NCBI GenBank assembly: GCA_963565915.1
Contig: OY751490.1
Location: forward strand, 1,922,001 to 1,986,000
Direction of reading: 5' to 3'
From: Entoloma clypeatum
Taxonomy: Eukaryota; Basidiomycota; Agaricomycetes; Agaricales; Entolomataceae
DNA length: 64,000 nucleotides
The notes below the pieces were generated by a model. The model saw only the letters and a list, made by a program, of their open reading frames with translations. It was not told the origin of the DNA and ran no database searches. Every line of letters starts with the position of its first letter. Position 1 is the first letter of the stretch. Below are positions 1-8,397 of this stretch, in pieces. A program made the translations under genes and the position numbers.

Positions 1-1046
1 AGGTGTTCTTTCCCTTTTACTATGTAGCCCTCAGGCTGTCGCATGTAAATGACTTCACGGAGCGTTCCATAGAGGAAGGCTGATGAGACGTCCAAAAGTG
101 TCATGAACCACCCTTCAAGGGCTGTCAATGCCAGTATTAGTCGGACGGTTTCATATCTTATGAATGGTGAGAAGATCTGATCAAAGTCGATCCCTTCTAC
201 CTGTGAAAAGCCTTTTGTGACGAGACGTGCTTTCAGGCGGCCGTCGGACTTTTCGTTGTAAACCCATTTGTTCCTTAGAGCTTTCCTTCCTGCAGGCAGG
301 GGTACTAGCTCTGTGATCACCCCGCGGCGTTTGAGCATGTCTAGCTCTTTACGTTCAGCTGCATACCAGTCTTCTTTATTTGGAAGAGGGTATATGTCTT
401 TATGGGACATGTCGACAATGCCAACTTGGACTGATATCGCCTCCATCAGGAGGTCATTCATCCATGCCGTTTGACCGCCCAATCTCCGTCTTCGATCTAA
501 TTTTTCAAGATCAGACGCTGGAGTGTCTTCCCCATAGATGCTTCCTGGCATCTTCCGAACTCGTCGTTCCCTGATCGGTCGATCTGGTACTTGCTCAGGT
601 TCTGGAGTGGGTACTCGCGGTTCGTCATCAGGCTCACTGGCAGGCAATTCGTTGTCTGATTCAGGTTGATCCTGTTCAATGGGAAGTGGGTCATGAGGTG
701 TTTCGTTGTGACTATCGTCATCATTGCTGCCGGGAATGAGATCCTCAAACTCATCAGCCGGCTCTGGGTTTTCCATTTCTGGGTGGTTTTCTGGCAACGG
801 GTCGATATGGCATCTAGGGTACTTGCTTTCATCAAAGATAGCTTTCCCTCCCATGAAAATCGTGTTGGTCTCAGGATCTATGAAGCGGTATCCTTTGACC
901 CCTGGTTTCGATCCGACATAAATCATCAATCGGGATCTTGATTCCAGGGAGTTCCTATGTTTCTCCTTTGGGATATATACATATGCTTGACATCCAAATA
1001 CTCTGATGCTGGACATGTCGGGGATCTCATTGGTCACCTGAAGTAG
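1..1046 (-). CDS. copia pol part 2: start of reverse transcriptase, partial at edge
   Basis: A continuous open frame on the minus strand runs to the left edge. It begins with the integrase C-terminal segment (RVFGCQAYVYIPKEK, then FMGGKAIFDESKYP), passes an acidic linker rich in Pro/Glu/Asp, and enters the copia-type RT (RVT_2). RT landmarks are KWVYNEKSDG, RLVTKGFSQVEGIDFD, FSPFIRYETVR, and LLDVSSAFLYGTL with the first catalytic Asp, then MRQPEGY. The YVDD box and RNase H are beyond the edge. No stop occurs in about 345 codons, so this part of the element is intact. Confidence 0.88.
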
Positions 1047-2491
1047 GGGGTTTTCCATTCAAGACGCTGCATGGGGGTTCTGTTATAGAGAAATGCTGCG
1101 TGTTCCAAACAGAATTCCCACCACATGGGCGGTAAGCATGCATCGAAGCGCAATGCCTGAGATTTTTCCCATAGTGTTTGATTGATCCTTTCTGCTCTAC
1201 CATTCTGCTGGTGCTGATATGGGAGCGTGACGTCGATCAGAATTCCATGATCGGCAAGTACATCTTTGTATTCATCAAATTCTCCACCTCCATCAACTCG
1301 CCACTTCTTAGGAGTAGCGGCAAATTGGTTCTGGATCATCGCAAGAAACTGTCTTAGTGCCGTGATGGCACCAGACTTTTTCCTAAGCAAGATGACCCAG
1401 ACATGAGATGAAAAATCGTCCAGAAACGTGAGGAAGTATTTGTACTTGTGGTACGATGCCGTGGATATCTGTTTCAGGTCTGAATGAATCAGGTCGAAGG
1501 GTTTGACAGCCCTCGTCATTGAATTGGGGTATGACTGATTCGGCATTTTCCCTTTGAGGCATCCCGTGCAGCTTTCCTGTGATTTCTCACGTACTAACGT
1601 TCTGGGTACTCCTTTGGTACTAGTGGGAATTTTATTGAGCGCCTGGTCATTTGGGTGGCCAAGACGTTTATGCCAGGTTTCAACAGTGATTTCGCTAGAG
1701 ATCGCGTGGATTTGGCCATAGCGTATTTCAGTGTCTAACCAGTAAATGGTTTGTCCGATGAAATGAGGCGAAAACTGTATTTTGTTCAGCCCTTTAGAGA
1801 TATTAATTTCTCCGCGCATTCCATCAACTTTGTAACCATGGTTAAGGAAGACGCCTAGGGACAATAGACGTGTGTCCATATCCGGAATATAAAATACCGG
1901 TCGTAGGAGATGGGTTTTAGTTTCCCCATTTAGGGTATGCCGTACTGGAACGGCCCCAACTCCAAGTATCTCCAGTTTCTTTCCCTTTGCAGCTGTTTGG
2001 ACAAATCGCTTAGCCTTGAGAGGCCTGTAGTACGCAAAGTCCTTGAACTCATGGGTAAAGTGTAACGAGGCACCGGAGTCTAAGATCCATTGTGCGCGTT
2101 CTTTCTCCTTACAGTATGTGCATGACGCAAAGTGCTTTGTATATTTTTTATATAGATCGCTGTCAATATGATCCATACATTCTGCACTAGTACTAGCTAA
2201 TATTTTACACATCTGAAAGGAGGTGTTATTAGCTTTCCTTAATTGGTCAGATTCAGGAGAGGGAGATGACGAACCGTCAACTTCAATAAGCCCATCTTCG
2301 AATTGATCCGGCCCCATTCGTTCCTGGTCGATGTCCATCATCTTCAGCGATTCTTCTATCGACGGGGCTACGCGACGCTGTTTAGCCGGCCTTTCATTGA
2401 TGTCAGGAATGATGGTATCTAGGATACGAAGGTTCGACCCTGAGGGGCGAGCACCAATGCCGCGCGCGAGTTTGTGAACATGGTCGTTCTT
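1034..2491 (-). CDS. copia pol part 1: protease and integrase
   Basis: This is in frame with the upstream gag ORF. The first methionine after the TGA is at 2341. Visible landmarks in order: the aspartic protease signature WILDSGASLHFTH; the GAG-pre-integrase zinc motif HKRLGHP followed by CTGCLKGKM; the integrase catalytic core with D in DLIHSDL, D in WRVDGGGEF and E in QQNGRAERINQTL. The product would cut the polyprotein and insert cDNA. The frame hits TGA at 1034, and the homologous sequence resumes at once in the next frame (VTNEIPDMSS), so a one-base indel near 1045 breaks the polyprotein between integrase and RT. Confidence 0.88.
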   Translation of the reverse strand, partial: KNDHVHKLARGIGARPSGSNLRILDTIIPDINERPAKQRRVAPSIEESLKMMDIDQERMGPDQFEDGLIEVDGSSSPSPESDQLRKANNTSFQMCKILASTSAECMDHIDSDLYKKYTKHFASCTYCKEKERAQWILDSGASLHFTHEFKDFAYYRPLKAKRFVQTAAKGKKLEILGVGAVPVRHTLNGETKTHLLRPVFYIPDMDTRLLSLGVFLNHGYKVDGMRGEINISKGLNKIQFSPHFIGQTIYWLDTEIRYGQIHAISSEITVETWHKRLGHPNDQALNKIPTSTKGVPRTLVREKSQESCTGCLKGKMPNQSYPNSMTRAVKPFDLIHSDLKQISTASYHKYKYFLTFLDDFSSHVWVILLRKKSGAITALRQFLAMIQNQFAATPKKWRVDGGGEFDEYKDVLADHGILIDVTLPYQHQQNGRAERINQTLWEKSQALRFDACLPPMWWEFCLEHAAFLYNRTPMQRLEWKTPYFR

Positions 2492-3589
2492 TCACCACAC
2501 GGACGATTTTCCAGATGGAAGTCCAGTGTACTGGGAAGGAGGCGGGTTCATACGCTGCAGGAGCAACTGCATTCTTGCAGAATCGGGCTGGGCGGTACTT
2601 GTCGTTTTCCCGTGACCAGTGACGGTGGTGAAGGACGGTGCCGGAAGAGGAGGGAAGTGGATGGCGGGAGCAACAAACTCAACCGTTTCCTCCACATGTT
2701 CGGACGCGTTGTCCGCAGTGTTGGCGTTTTTCTTCTGATTGCGCCAGCGTCCTTTTCCCTTCTTCTTTTCAGAAGCGGTACTATGGTCGGTCGAGTTAGG
2801 CTGTTCGTCAGCATCGTTCTGCGAGGTACTTGGCTTTTGCTGCCTTTCCCATTTAGGGTCCTGTCCCTTGCGCTTTGTCCCGGAAATTTTCCGGGCCTGC
2901 TCATTGGACGCACGAGTAGACCCGACCGAATACTTGCGCCTGTACTCCGAGATGATGCTTTCGGCGACGGCTTTGTAGGTGAAATTGTCGGCGTCATAGA
3001 CTTGGAAAAGGGCGGTGGAGAGTGACGACCAGGCGTCGGGAATCACATTGGCCAGGATCATTGCCTGCATCAGATCGGGAACGACAAAGCTCAAATCGGC
3101 GAGCCGGGCGAAAAGAGACCCCAGGCGTTCAATTTCAGGGACGGGGTCACGTCCAGACAGCTTGTAGGTGGCGGCGGTCTTGAAATCGCCGAAGATGACA
3201 GCCGGGGATACCTTGGAGTAGGCATCCTTTAGCGTTTTCCACGCGTTAAGTGCCGAGGTGCTGTCTTTGATGTGTCGTCTGATCGCCTCAGAGACCTTCA
3301 GGCATATCGCCCCGAGAGCTACGTCGTCGTCCCTGATCCAGGCTTTTTCTTCCTTGCGGAAGCCGGGCTGGTCGACTGTAGTAGCCAGCACAGGGGGAGC
3401 GGCAGCAGTGGCACCAGGGGTGGAGACCGTGGTGGTGAAGTCGGCGATGACAGGGCGGGTGATGTCGCCAGAAACAAGGCGCCAGACTCCTTGATGGAGG
3501 AGGTAGGACTTCATTTTTTCGGCCCAGCTTTGGTAGTCGATGCCGTCGAAGGGGGTGATGGTGTCAAGAGCAGAGCGAGAAGTAGACAT
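2492..3589 (-). CDS. copia gag-like protein, ends at in-frame TGA
   Basis: Capsid-type region of the element. The likely start is the ATG at 3589 (MSTSRSALDTITPFDG); an upstream in-frame codon at 3616 is not needed. The motif ITPFDGIDYQSWAEKMKSYL followed by W-x3-SG is typical of the gag domain (UBN2/DUF4219-like) of plant and fungal copia elements. The C-terminal third is Lys/Gln/Ser rich with a KKKGKGRWRNQKK basic patch; no CCHC knuckle is visible. Translation stops at TGA (2492-2494), but the same frame continues without another stop into the protease and integrase. Gag and Pol are therefore one reading frame split by a single stop codon. Confidence 0.85.
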   Translation of the reverse strand: MSTSRSALDTITPFDGIDYQSWAEKMKSYLLHQGVWRLVSGDITRPVIADFTTTVSTPGATAAAPPVLATTVDQPGFRKEEKAWIRDDDVALGAICLKVSEAIRRHIKDSTSALNAWKTLKDAYSKVSPAVIFGDFKTAATYKLSGRDPVPEIERLGSLFARLADLSFVVPDLMQAMILANVIPDAWSSLSTALFQVYDADNFTYKAVAESIISEYRRKYSVGSTRASNEQARKISGTKRKGQDPKWERQQKPSTSQNDADEQPNSTDHSTASEKKKGKGRWRNQKKNANTADNASEHVEETVEFVAPAIHFPPLPAPSFTTVTGHGKTTSTAQPDSARMQLLLQRMNPPPSQYTGLPSGKSSVW

Positions 3590-3626
3590 TGTAGATGAAT
3601 CTAAAAGGGTTCCCAATCAGTGATGT

Positions 3627-4182
3627 GTTATGAATTTGATTTCAAGAAAACAATTAAATGATTCCTTATGACATATTCCCTTTAGGAATAGCGGTCACGG
3701 GAAAAGCCCTTTATATGTCAGAAACATATGAGGTGCGATCAATGTTTCCACATGGAGTGTACTAGGTCAATCCCCTTAGGGACGTCTCATGACAGGTACT
3801 TGTCGTAATGACGTTCCCAGGTTCATATGTGAAGAAGTAAGACTCAGAACCTAGATCTTTCGATCGGTTCTTCGCCAACCAGGGTAGAGTGGGCAGGTAC
3901 TCGCTGTTGCCAGCGTTTCCCAAGTCCCTCTGCTATCCGGGGCCCATAACCTGTTGAAGTTCCACCTGGGTGCTAGCCACAGGTGTACTGAGCAACATAG
4001 CTACAGTGGAAGTACTCTACGATACCGCTATGGTCACTTACATGGTTTGGAGGGGGTAAGGCTAGTGAGAGCGGTTGAGGCTGGTGAGAGCGATGGAGCT
4101 GGTTAAGAGTCAAGAGACAACTTGTTGATATTGACAGTTTCCTGGTCTTATATACCATACTACTGTTTGTACCAACCAAACA
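3627..4182 (-). repeat. 5' LTR of the copia element (inferred boundaries)
   Basis: The stretch begins TGTT and ends AACA, the short inverted termini usual for LTRs. On the minus strand it carries a TATATAA box about 30 nt in (near 4147-4157), suitable as a Pol II promoter. It is followed directly by the gag ORF about 40 nt downstream. No clear initiator-tRNA primer-binding site was recognised next to the LTR. Boundaries are inferred because the partner LTR is not in the window. Confidence 0.7.
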
Positions 4183-4268
4183 AGTATGTAATGAAGATAT
4201 GTAAAGGTCACGTGATGTAATCTAATCTAATCTAATCTACGTGATGGGAAAAGTTTCAACAGAGGAAG
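4183..4268. other. short flank between copia LTR and LINE, with small tandem repeat
   Basis: These 86 bases are the remaining host DNA between the two retroelements. They contain a short tandem array of the unit TAATC or ATCTA (about 4215-4240) bounded on both sides by ACGTGATG or CACGTGATG. No gene is present. Together with the LINE target site they form the pre-insertion sequence leading into the tRNA-Pro gene. Confidence 0.6.
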
Positions 4269-4285
4269 GTGGTTTCTTGCTCCTT
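4269..4285. repeat. LINE target-site duplication, copy 1
   Basis: GTGGTTTCTTGCTCCTT, identical to 10859-10875 on the other side of the LINE. It abuts the poly(A) end of the element. Confidence 0.92.
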
Positions 4286-4307
4286 TTTTTTTTTTTTTTT
4301 TTTTTTT
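4286..4307 (-). other. poly(A) tail of the LINE
   Basis: A T run on the plus strand, about 22 bases beyond the duplication. It is the A-tail of the minus-strand element and fixes its 3' end. Confidence 0.9.
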
Positions 4308-4590
4308 AAAACCTCAATTTATATTCCGGCGCCCGATCGCAGTCCGGTCTTGTACACTAAGTTACAAATTTAACGAGAACTACATACGAGAGTATTGGAG
4401 AGTAATGCCCTGTGGTCACGGCACATGTGCGGAGAGAAAATATATAAGTATCCGAGAGTGGGGTCCGCCCATGGATCAAGTCCACCAGAACAGACCCCGT
4501 ATATAAACTACATACACCCGTAGGCAGAGACCGTAGTAACTAAAGAGACCGTGAAAGAGAGAAACATAACACTGAAGCTCACCCGATAAG

Positions 4591-7500
4591 TTAGGGTGGG
4601 GGAAAAGCGAATAACGCGGGATGGTTTGCGAGCATCCCCAGGAAATTGCCGATGTTGTACCGTTTGTTGGAGGCGTCGTCCCTATCAAAGAGAGGACATT
4701 TGTGGAGGAGGTGATCAACCGTCTCGAGAGTGTCATTGTCGCAGGCGCATGTAAATGGGCCTGGATGCTTGAAGCGTTGTCTGTATGCACCAATGGGGGC
4801 ATGGCCCAGGGTGGCGCGGGTGAGGCGAGCGAACAGCACGTTGTTGTTGCCCGCCCAGGAATTGAGCCAGGGTCCACCTTTGACGTGGTCCGGTTGGAAT
4901 ACCTTCTCTTTGTCTCCGGTGTGGAGAGGGAGGAAGGAGCGACCTCGAAATTCGGGGGCAGAATGAAGTTGACGCCATCCGTCTACGGCACTGGTGGCGG
5001 CGGCAGTACGGGCAAAGTTGGGCGACAGAGGAGACAAAGCTGTTCCTTGGGTCGATTTGAAGTGACGTGAGGGGTCGGGGAAGGCAGAACCCCATTCAGA
5101 CGTGAGAGGTGTGTCGAGATGGACATGGATGACGCCAGCTCCAGCGAGGAAGGGCCGGAGGAGGCGGGAAATGCCGCAAGAGACAGAGTGGCCCGCATGA
5201 ATGGAACCTGTGTCAAGGGCGAGTCGGACAGCCTGTATGTTTCGGGTGAAGATGTGGATCTCCGTGACATAAGGTGCGTGGGTGATGACCTTGCTAAGGC
5301 CAAGAAGGATGGCGACGATGAGAGTCTCGGGGGCGAGGCTTCTACCTGCGCTGGCTCTGGTCATATGGGGGTCTTGAGCGTGACGACCAATGGAGGGGGC
5401 GAAGCGGACTACCGCGACTGCCGACGACAACGTCTTACCGACGCTGGGCCGGGCAGCGATGCAGAAGGCCGCTTGGTGGTTTACATCCTCGGCGGTGGTG
5501 AGGATGTCTTTGAGGTAGGTGTAACGCTTCTTGTCGTCATCGACCTGTGGGGCGTCCCAGATGAAGGAATCCGGGTAGAGGTCGAGTATGCGATTTCCTG
5601 GGCGAGCCTCGTCGCTCAGGTAGTCGGATCTCTCAAGTTTGACGGCGATCATCAGGTTTTGAATGTCGACGATTGGGCTAGGGGTCTTATCCTCCGCCTT
5701 GAGCAGGAGCTCGCAGACGACAGGATGAGTGACGGGAAGCTGGGCGGCTCTGATCCGAGAGCGCTGCACAAGCTTGGTGATGTGTTGTCTAGCAGGCATG
5801 AGCCCCGCGATAGCGAGGACACCTCCGGTAGGCGACCGATTGAAAGCGCCGGTGATCCATCTGGCGGCTCTATAGTGGACTGAGTTCAACAGATTGAAAG
5901 CAGTTTTGAGGCGTGGACCGTTGTAGTACCAGAGTTGGCACCCATAAGTGAGGATCGGCATGACGCACGACACATACAGGAGGCGTTTGAGGCGGGGTGA
6001 GAGCCCGCGTGAGGAGTTGCCAAGGAGGAGAGGAATGGATGTGAGCGCCTTGGTGGCATAGAAGCGTCTGTGCTCATTGAAGGTCAGACGACGATCGAAG
6101 AAGAAGCCGAGGTAGCGCCAAAAGGCCTTGACTTGGAGGGGAGGTTGACCAGGTAGTCGGACGATGGGGTATGACGGAGAGACGGTTCGGGTGAAGAACA
6201 TAAGTTCGTCTTTTGTCGGTTCAGTGGCCAGCCCCATGTCTATGAGGATGCCGTCGATGGCTTTTCGGCCAGCCCGTAGGTGGGAGCCGATAGCGTCAAG
6301 GTCAGAAGACTGGGCGATGAGCATGCCGTCGTCTACGAATGAGAAGAGATCCAGGTACTGCGCGTGTCCACGGCTGTAGAAGATTCTGAGGGCCGGCGAA
6401 AGATAGATGCTGGAAAGGATGGGGGAGAGCGCCGAGCCTTGACCCACACCAAAGAGGATTTCGAAGAGGTCTGAGACATTCTGTCCTGAGACAAAACGAG
6501 TAGACCGTCCACGAAGATATGATTCAAAGAACTTACTCAAGGCGGCTGAAAACCCCAGCCGCCGTAGTACTCCTAGCAAGAATTGATGGTCCAGAGAAGG
6601 GAAGAATTGCGCAACGTCAAAGGCCACGACCCCGGTGTCACGTTTCTTCGCCCATCCATTCCGGACCCTGTGTGTTATGATGATGCCAGCATCGGTCGTA
6701 GATCTATAGCAAAGGCCGCCGAATTGGTATTGGTGGACAAGGCTGTACTTGGCGCATTCGAATTGCATTCGATTGGCGATGACTTTCTCAATAATCTTTG
6801 CCACCGTGTTGAGGAGAACGATGGGTCGAAATGACTTGGGCTTATCATAGGTTTCTTTTCCAGGTTTTGGTATGATAACCGTGACAGAGGTCTTGAAAGC
6901 TGCAGGCCAGCAAGAATAATCTATGCAGGCGTTAGCTAGGGCTGTGATGCGTGTCAACACTTCATCTTTCTGGAGGAGACGTTTGAGGAGAGCCCATGAT
7001 ACGTGGTCCGGACCAGGGGCGGATTTGGGGTTGCATTTGAGGACAAGGGAGATGATTTCGGGACCTGTGATCAGTATCCAGTCTCGAGTGGGTTCTTGTG
7101 GAATTTCCTCGAGGATTTCCATTTTTGGGGAGTTCGGAGGAGGCATATGAAAAGCCTTATCAAAAGCGTCAAACATGTCATTAGAAGAGTGGAGAACGTC
7201 ACCATTGGCCCCCTTCAAATTTGCAAGGGGGTCTGAGCGACGGGGTTTGTGCCAGTCCATGAGGGACCAGGGGTTTTTTTGGGAGAGGGCGATGGTTTCG
7301 ATTCTGTCTTCAAAGAATTCTCTCTTGGCCGCGCGGATCACCGTCCGAAGATTGCTATAATCAACGGGAGACTTGGTGTCGAGATACACTTGCCTGGCTA
7401 GATCGCAGGTCTCGCTCCACCATGAGTGGGAGTGCGATCCTGCGCCTTTGACTGGGCGAGAGTGAGTGTCCCAATTCACAGAAAGGGCTGTCTGGAGGTT

Positions 7501-8397
7501 AGTAGCCGCAGTCTCGACATCCTGGGCCGAGGCATAGGAGTCGGGGACCGAGCTAAAGGCGACTAAGAGACCTGCGACATATTCTTCGTAGGTTTTTAAG
7601 GGGACGATCTGCCGGACCAACGGCTGGTACAGAGTCGAAGGCAGGTAGACGGACAGGGGGACGTGGTCAGAAGTGTCGCGTTCGAAGGGACACAAAAAGC
7701 GTTCGCACTTTCTAGGCCTGGAGGCCGGGAGGAAGACGAGGTCGAGCGTGGAGGGCCGGTGTAGTGGGTTGTCCGGGATCCATGTGGGAGGGTCAGTATT
7801 TGTTCCGCTGAGCGTAAGGTCAAGGGAAGAAGCGACATGCATGAGATCGGTAGAGAGGCTCGAGGTATAGGGGACTGCCGCATCCCAGAGAGTGGACGGG
7901 CAGTTGAAGTCGCCGCCAAGAAAGATGACGGGGGAGGGGAGTGTATGGGCATTACGGGTGAGCCATTTGATGGCCGTCCCTGAAGCGTCGGAGTACACGT
8001 TGATGAGAAAGACTTGCCGAGATTTGGTGGGCCATAGAGATAAGATTTGGATGTCGGATGGGGCATCAAATTCGTGATGGAGAACAGGGCGCAAATGCGC
8101 GATGTTAGTGTTGAAGTAAGCTACCGTACGGGCTGAGGAGTCGGTCGTGGAAGTGTCTGAGCATATCCAGGATGGGTTTCGGGGATAGGAATAGATAGGG
8201 GATCCACTCTTGGAAGAGGTGGAAACGGTGTGGCGGGCAAGGTACTTGACAGGTTCCTGTACAAAATAGATATCGATATCTTCGTTGTGTCTAACAAGGA
8301 AGGATTCAATGATGGCGTTAGTTCTCCGAACATTATGGGTACGTAACTTAAGGGAGACCAGCTCGTCCACGTCAGGCGCTGCGGTTGTATCAACCAT
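4591..8397 (-). CDS. LINE ORF2: endonuclease, reverse transcriptase, RNase H-like, zinc knuckle
   Basis: 1268 aa from the ATG at 8397. Domains in order: an apurinic-type endonuclease (LRTHNVRRTNA and YFVQEP near the start, FLGGDFNCP, SDHVPLSVYLP); RT with SAPGPDHVSW, the SFRPIVLLNTVAKIIEK block, VVAFDVAQFFPSLDH, GVGQGSALSPILSSIYL and catalytic FVDD; then an RNase H-like segment where the usual acidic residue is replaced (IFTRNIQAV); last a CxCx8Hx4C knuckle (CACDNDTLETVDHLLHKC). The product nicks the target and copies the RNA there. The ATG overlaps the ORF1 stop (ATGGTTGA), suggesting stop-coupled re-initiation. The same frame is open a further 157 codons upstream of 8397 inside ORF1, which leaves a longer product possible. 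Confidence 0.93.
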   Translation of the reverse strand: MVDTTAAPDVDELVSLKLRTHNVRRTNAIIESFLVRHNEDIDIYFVQEPVKYLARHTVSTSSKSGSPIYSYPRNPSWICSDTSTTDSSARTVAYFNTNIAHLRPVLHHEFDAPSDIQILSLWPTKSRQVFLINVYSDASGTAIKWLTRNAHTLPSPVIFLGGDFNCPSTLWDAAVPYTSSLSTDLMHVASSLDLTLSGTNTDPPTWIPDNPLHRPSTLDLVFLPASRPRKCERFLCPFERDTSDHVPLSVYLPSTLYQPLVRQIVPLKTYEEYVAGLLVAFSSVPDSYASAQDVETAATNLQTALSVNWDTHSRPVKGAGSHSHSWWSETCDLARQVYLDTKSPVDYSNLRTVIRAAKREFFEDRIETIALSQKNPWSLMDWHKPRRSDPLANLKGANGDVLHSSNDMFDAFDKAFHMPPPNSPKMEILEEIPQEPTRDWILITGPEIISLVLKCNPKSAPGPDHVSWALLKRLLQKDEVLTRITALANACIDYSCWPAAFKTSVTVIIPKPGKETYDKPKSFRPIVLLNTVAKIIEKVIANRMQFECAKYSLVHQYQFGGLCYRSTTDAGIIITHRVRNGWAKKRDTGVVAFDVAQFFPSLDHQFLLGVLRRLGFSAALSKFFESYLRGRSTRFVSGQNVSDLFEILFGVGQGSALSPILSSIYLSPALRIFYSRGHAQYLDLFSFVDDGMLIAQSSDLDAIGSHLRAGRKAIDGILIDMGLATEPTKDELMFFTRTVSPSYPIVRLPGQPPLQVKAFWRYLGFFFDRRLTFNEHRRFYATKALTSIPLLLGNSSRGLSPRLKRLLYVSCVMPILTYGCQLWYYNGPRLKTAFNLLNSVHYRAARWITGAFNRSPTGGVLAIAGLMPARQHITKLVQRSRIRAAQLPVTHPVVCELLLKAEDKTPSPIVDIQNLMIAVKLERSDYLSDEARPGNRILDLYPDSFIWDAPQVDDDKKRYTYLKDILTTAEDVNHQAAFCIAARPSVGKTLSSAVAVVRFAPSIGRHAQDPHMTRASAGRSLAPETLIVAILLGLSKVITHAPYVTEIHIFTRNIQAVRLALDTGSIHAGHSVSCGISRLLRPFLAGAGVIHVHLDTPLTSEWGSAFPDPSRHFKSTQGTALSPLSPNFARTAAATSAVDGWRQLHSAPEFRGRSFLPLHTGDKEKVFQPDHVKGGPWLNSWAGNNNVLFARLTRATLGHAPIGAYRQRFKHPGPFTCACDNDTLETVDHLLHKCPLFDRDDASNKRYNIGNFLGMLANHPALFAFPPP

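Larger units (their letters stand above)
1..4182 (-). mobile_element. Ty1/copia-type LTR retrotransposon, left part cut by window edge
   Basis: Read on the minus strand this gives, in order, an LTR (3627-4182), a gag-like region, a protease motif (DSGAS), an HHCC and DDE integrase, and the start of a copia-type reverse transcriptase that runs off the window. Integrase before RT is the copia order. Only two lesions are visible: an in-frame TGA at 2492-2494 and a one-base frameshift near 1045. That suggests a young but probably inactive copy, or one using recoding. The second LTR and target duplication lie outside the window, so completeness cannot be judged. In the locus before the LINE inserted, its LTR lay roughly 170 bp upstream of the tRNA-Pro gene. 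Confidence 0.93.

Noticed and set aside
4213..4245. TAATC or ATCTA repeats as a telomere-like or CRISPR-like array
   Set aside because: Only about four short units with no spacers; a simple tandem repeat.
5119..5883. 254-codon plus-strand ORF inside the LINE
   Set aside because: Antisense to ORF2; Gly/Asp-rich composition of a shadow frame.
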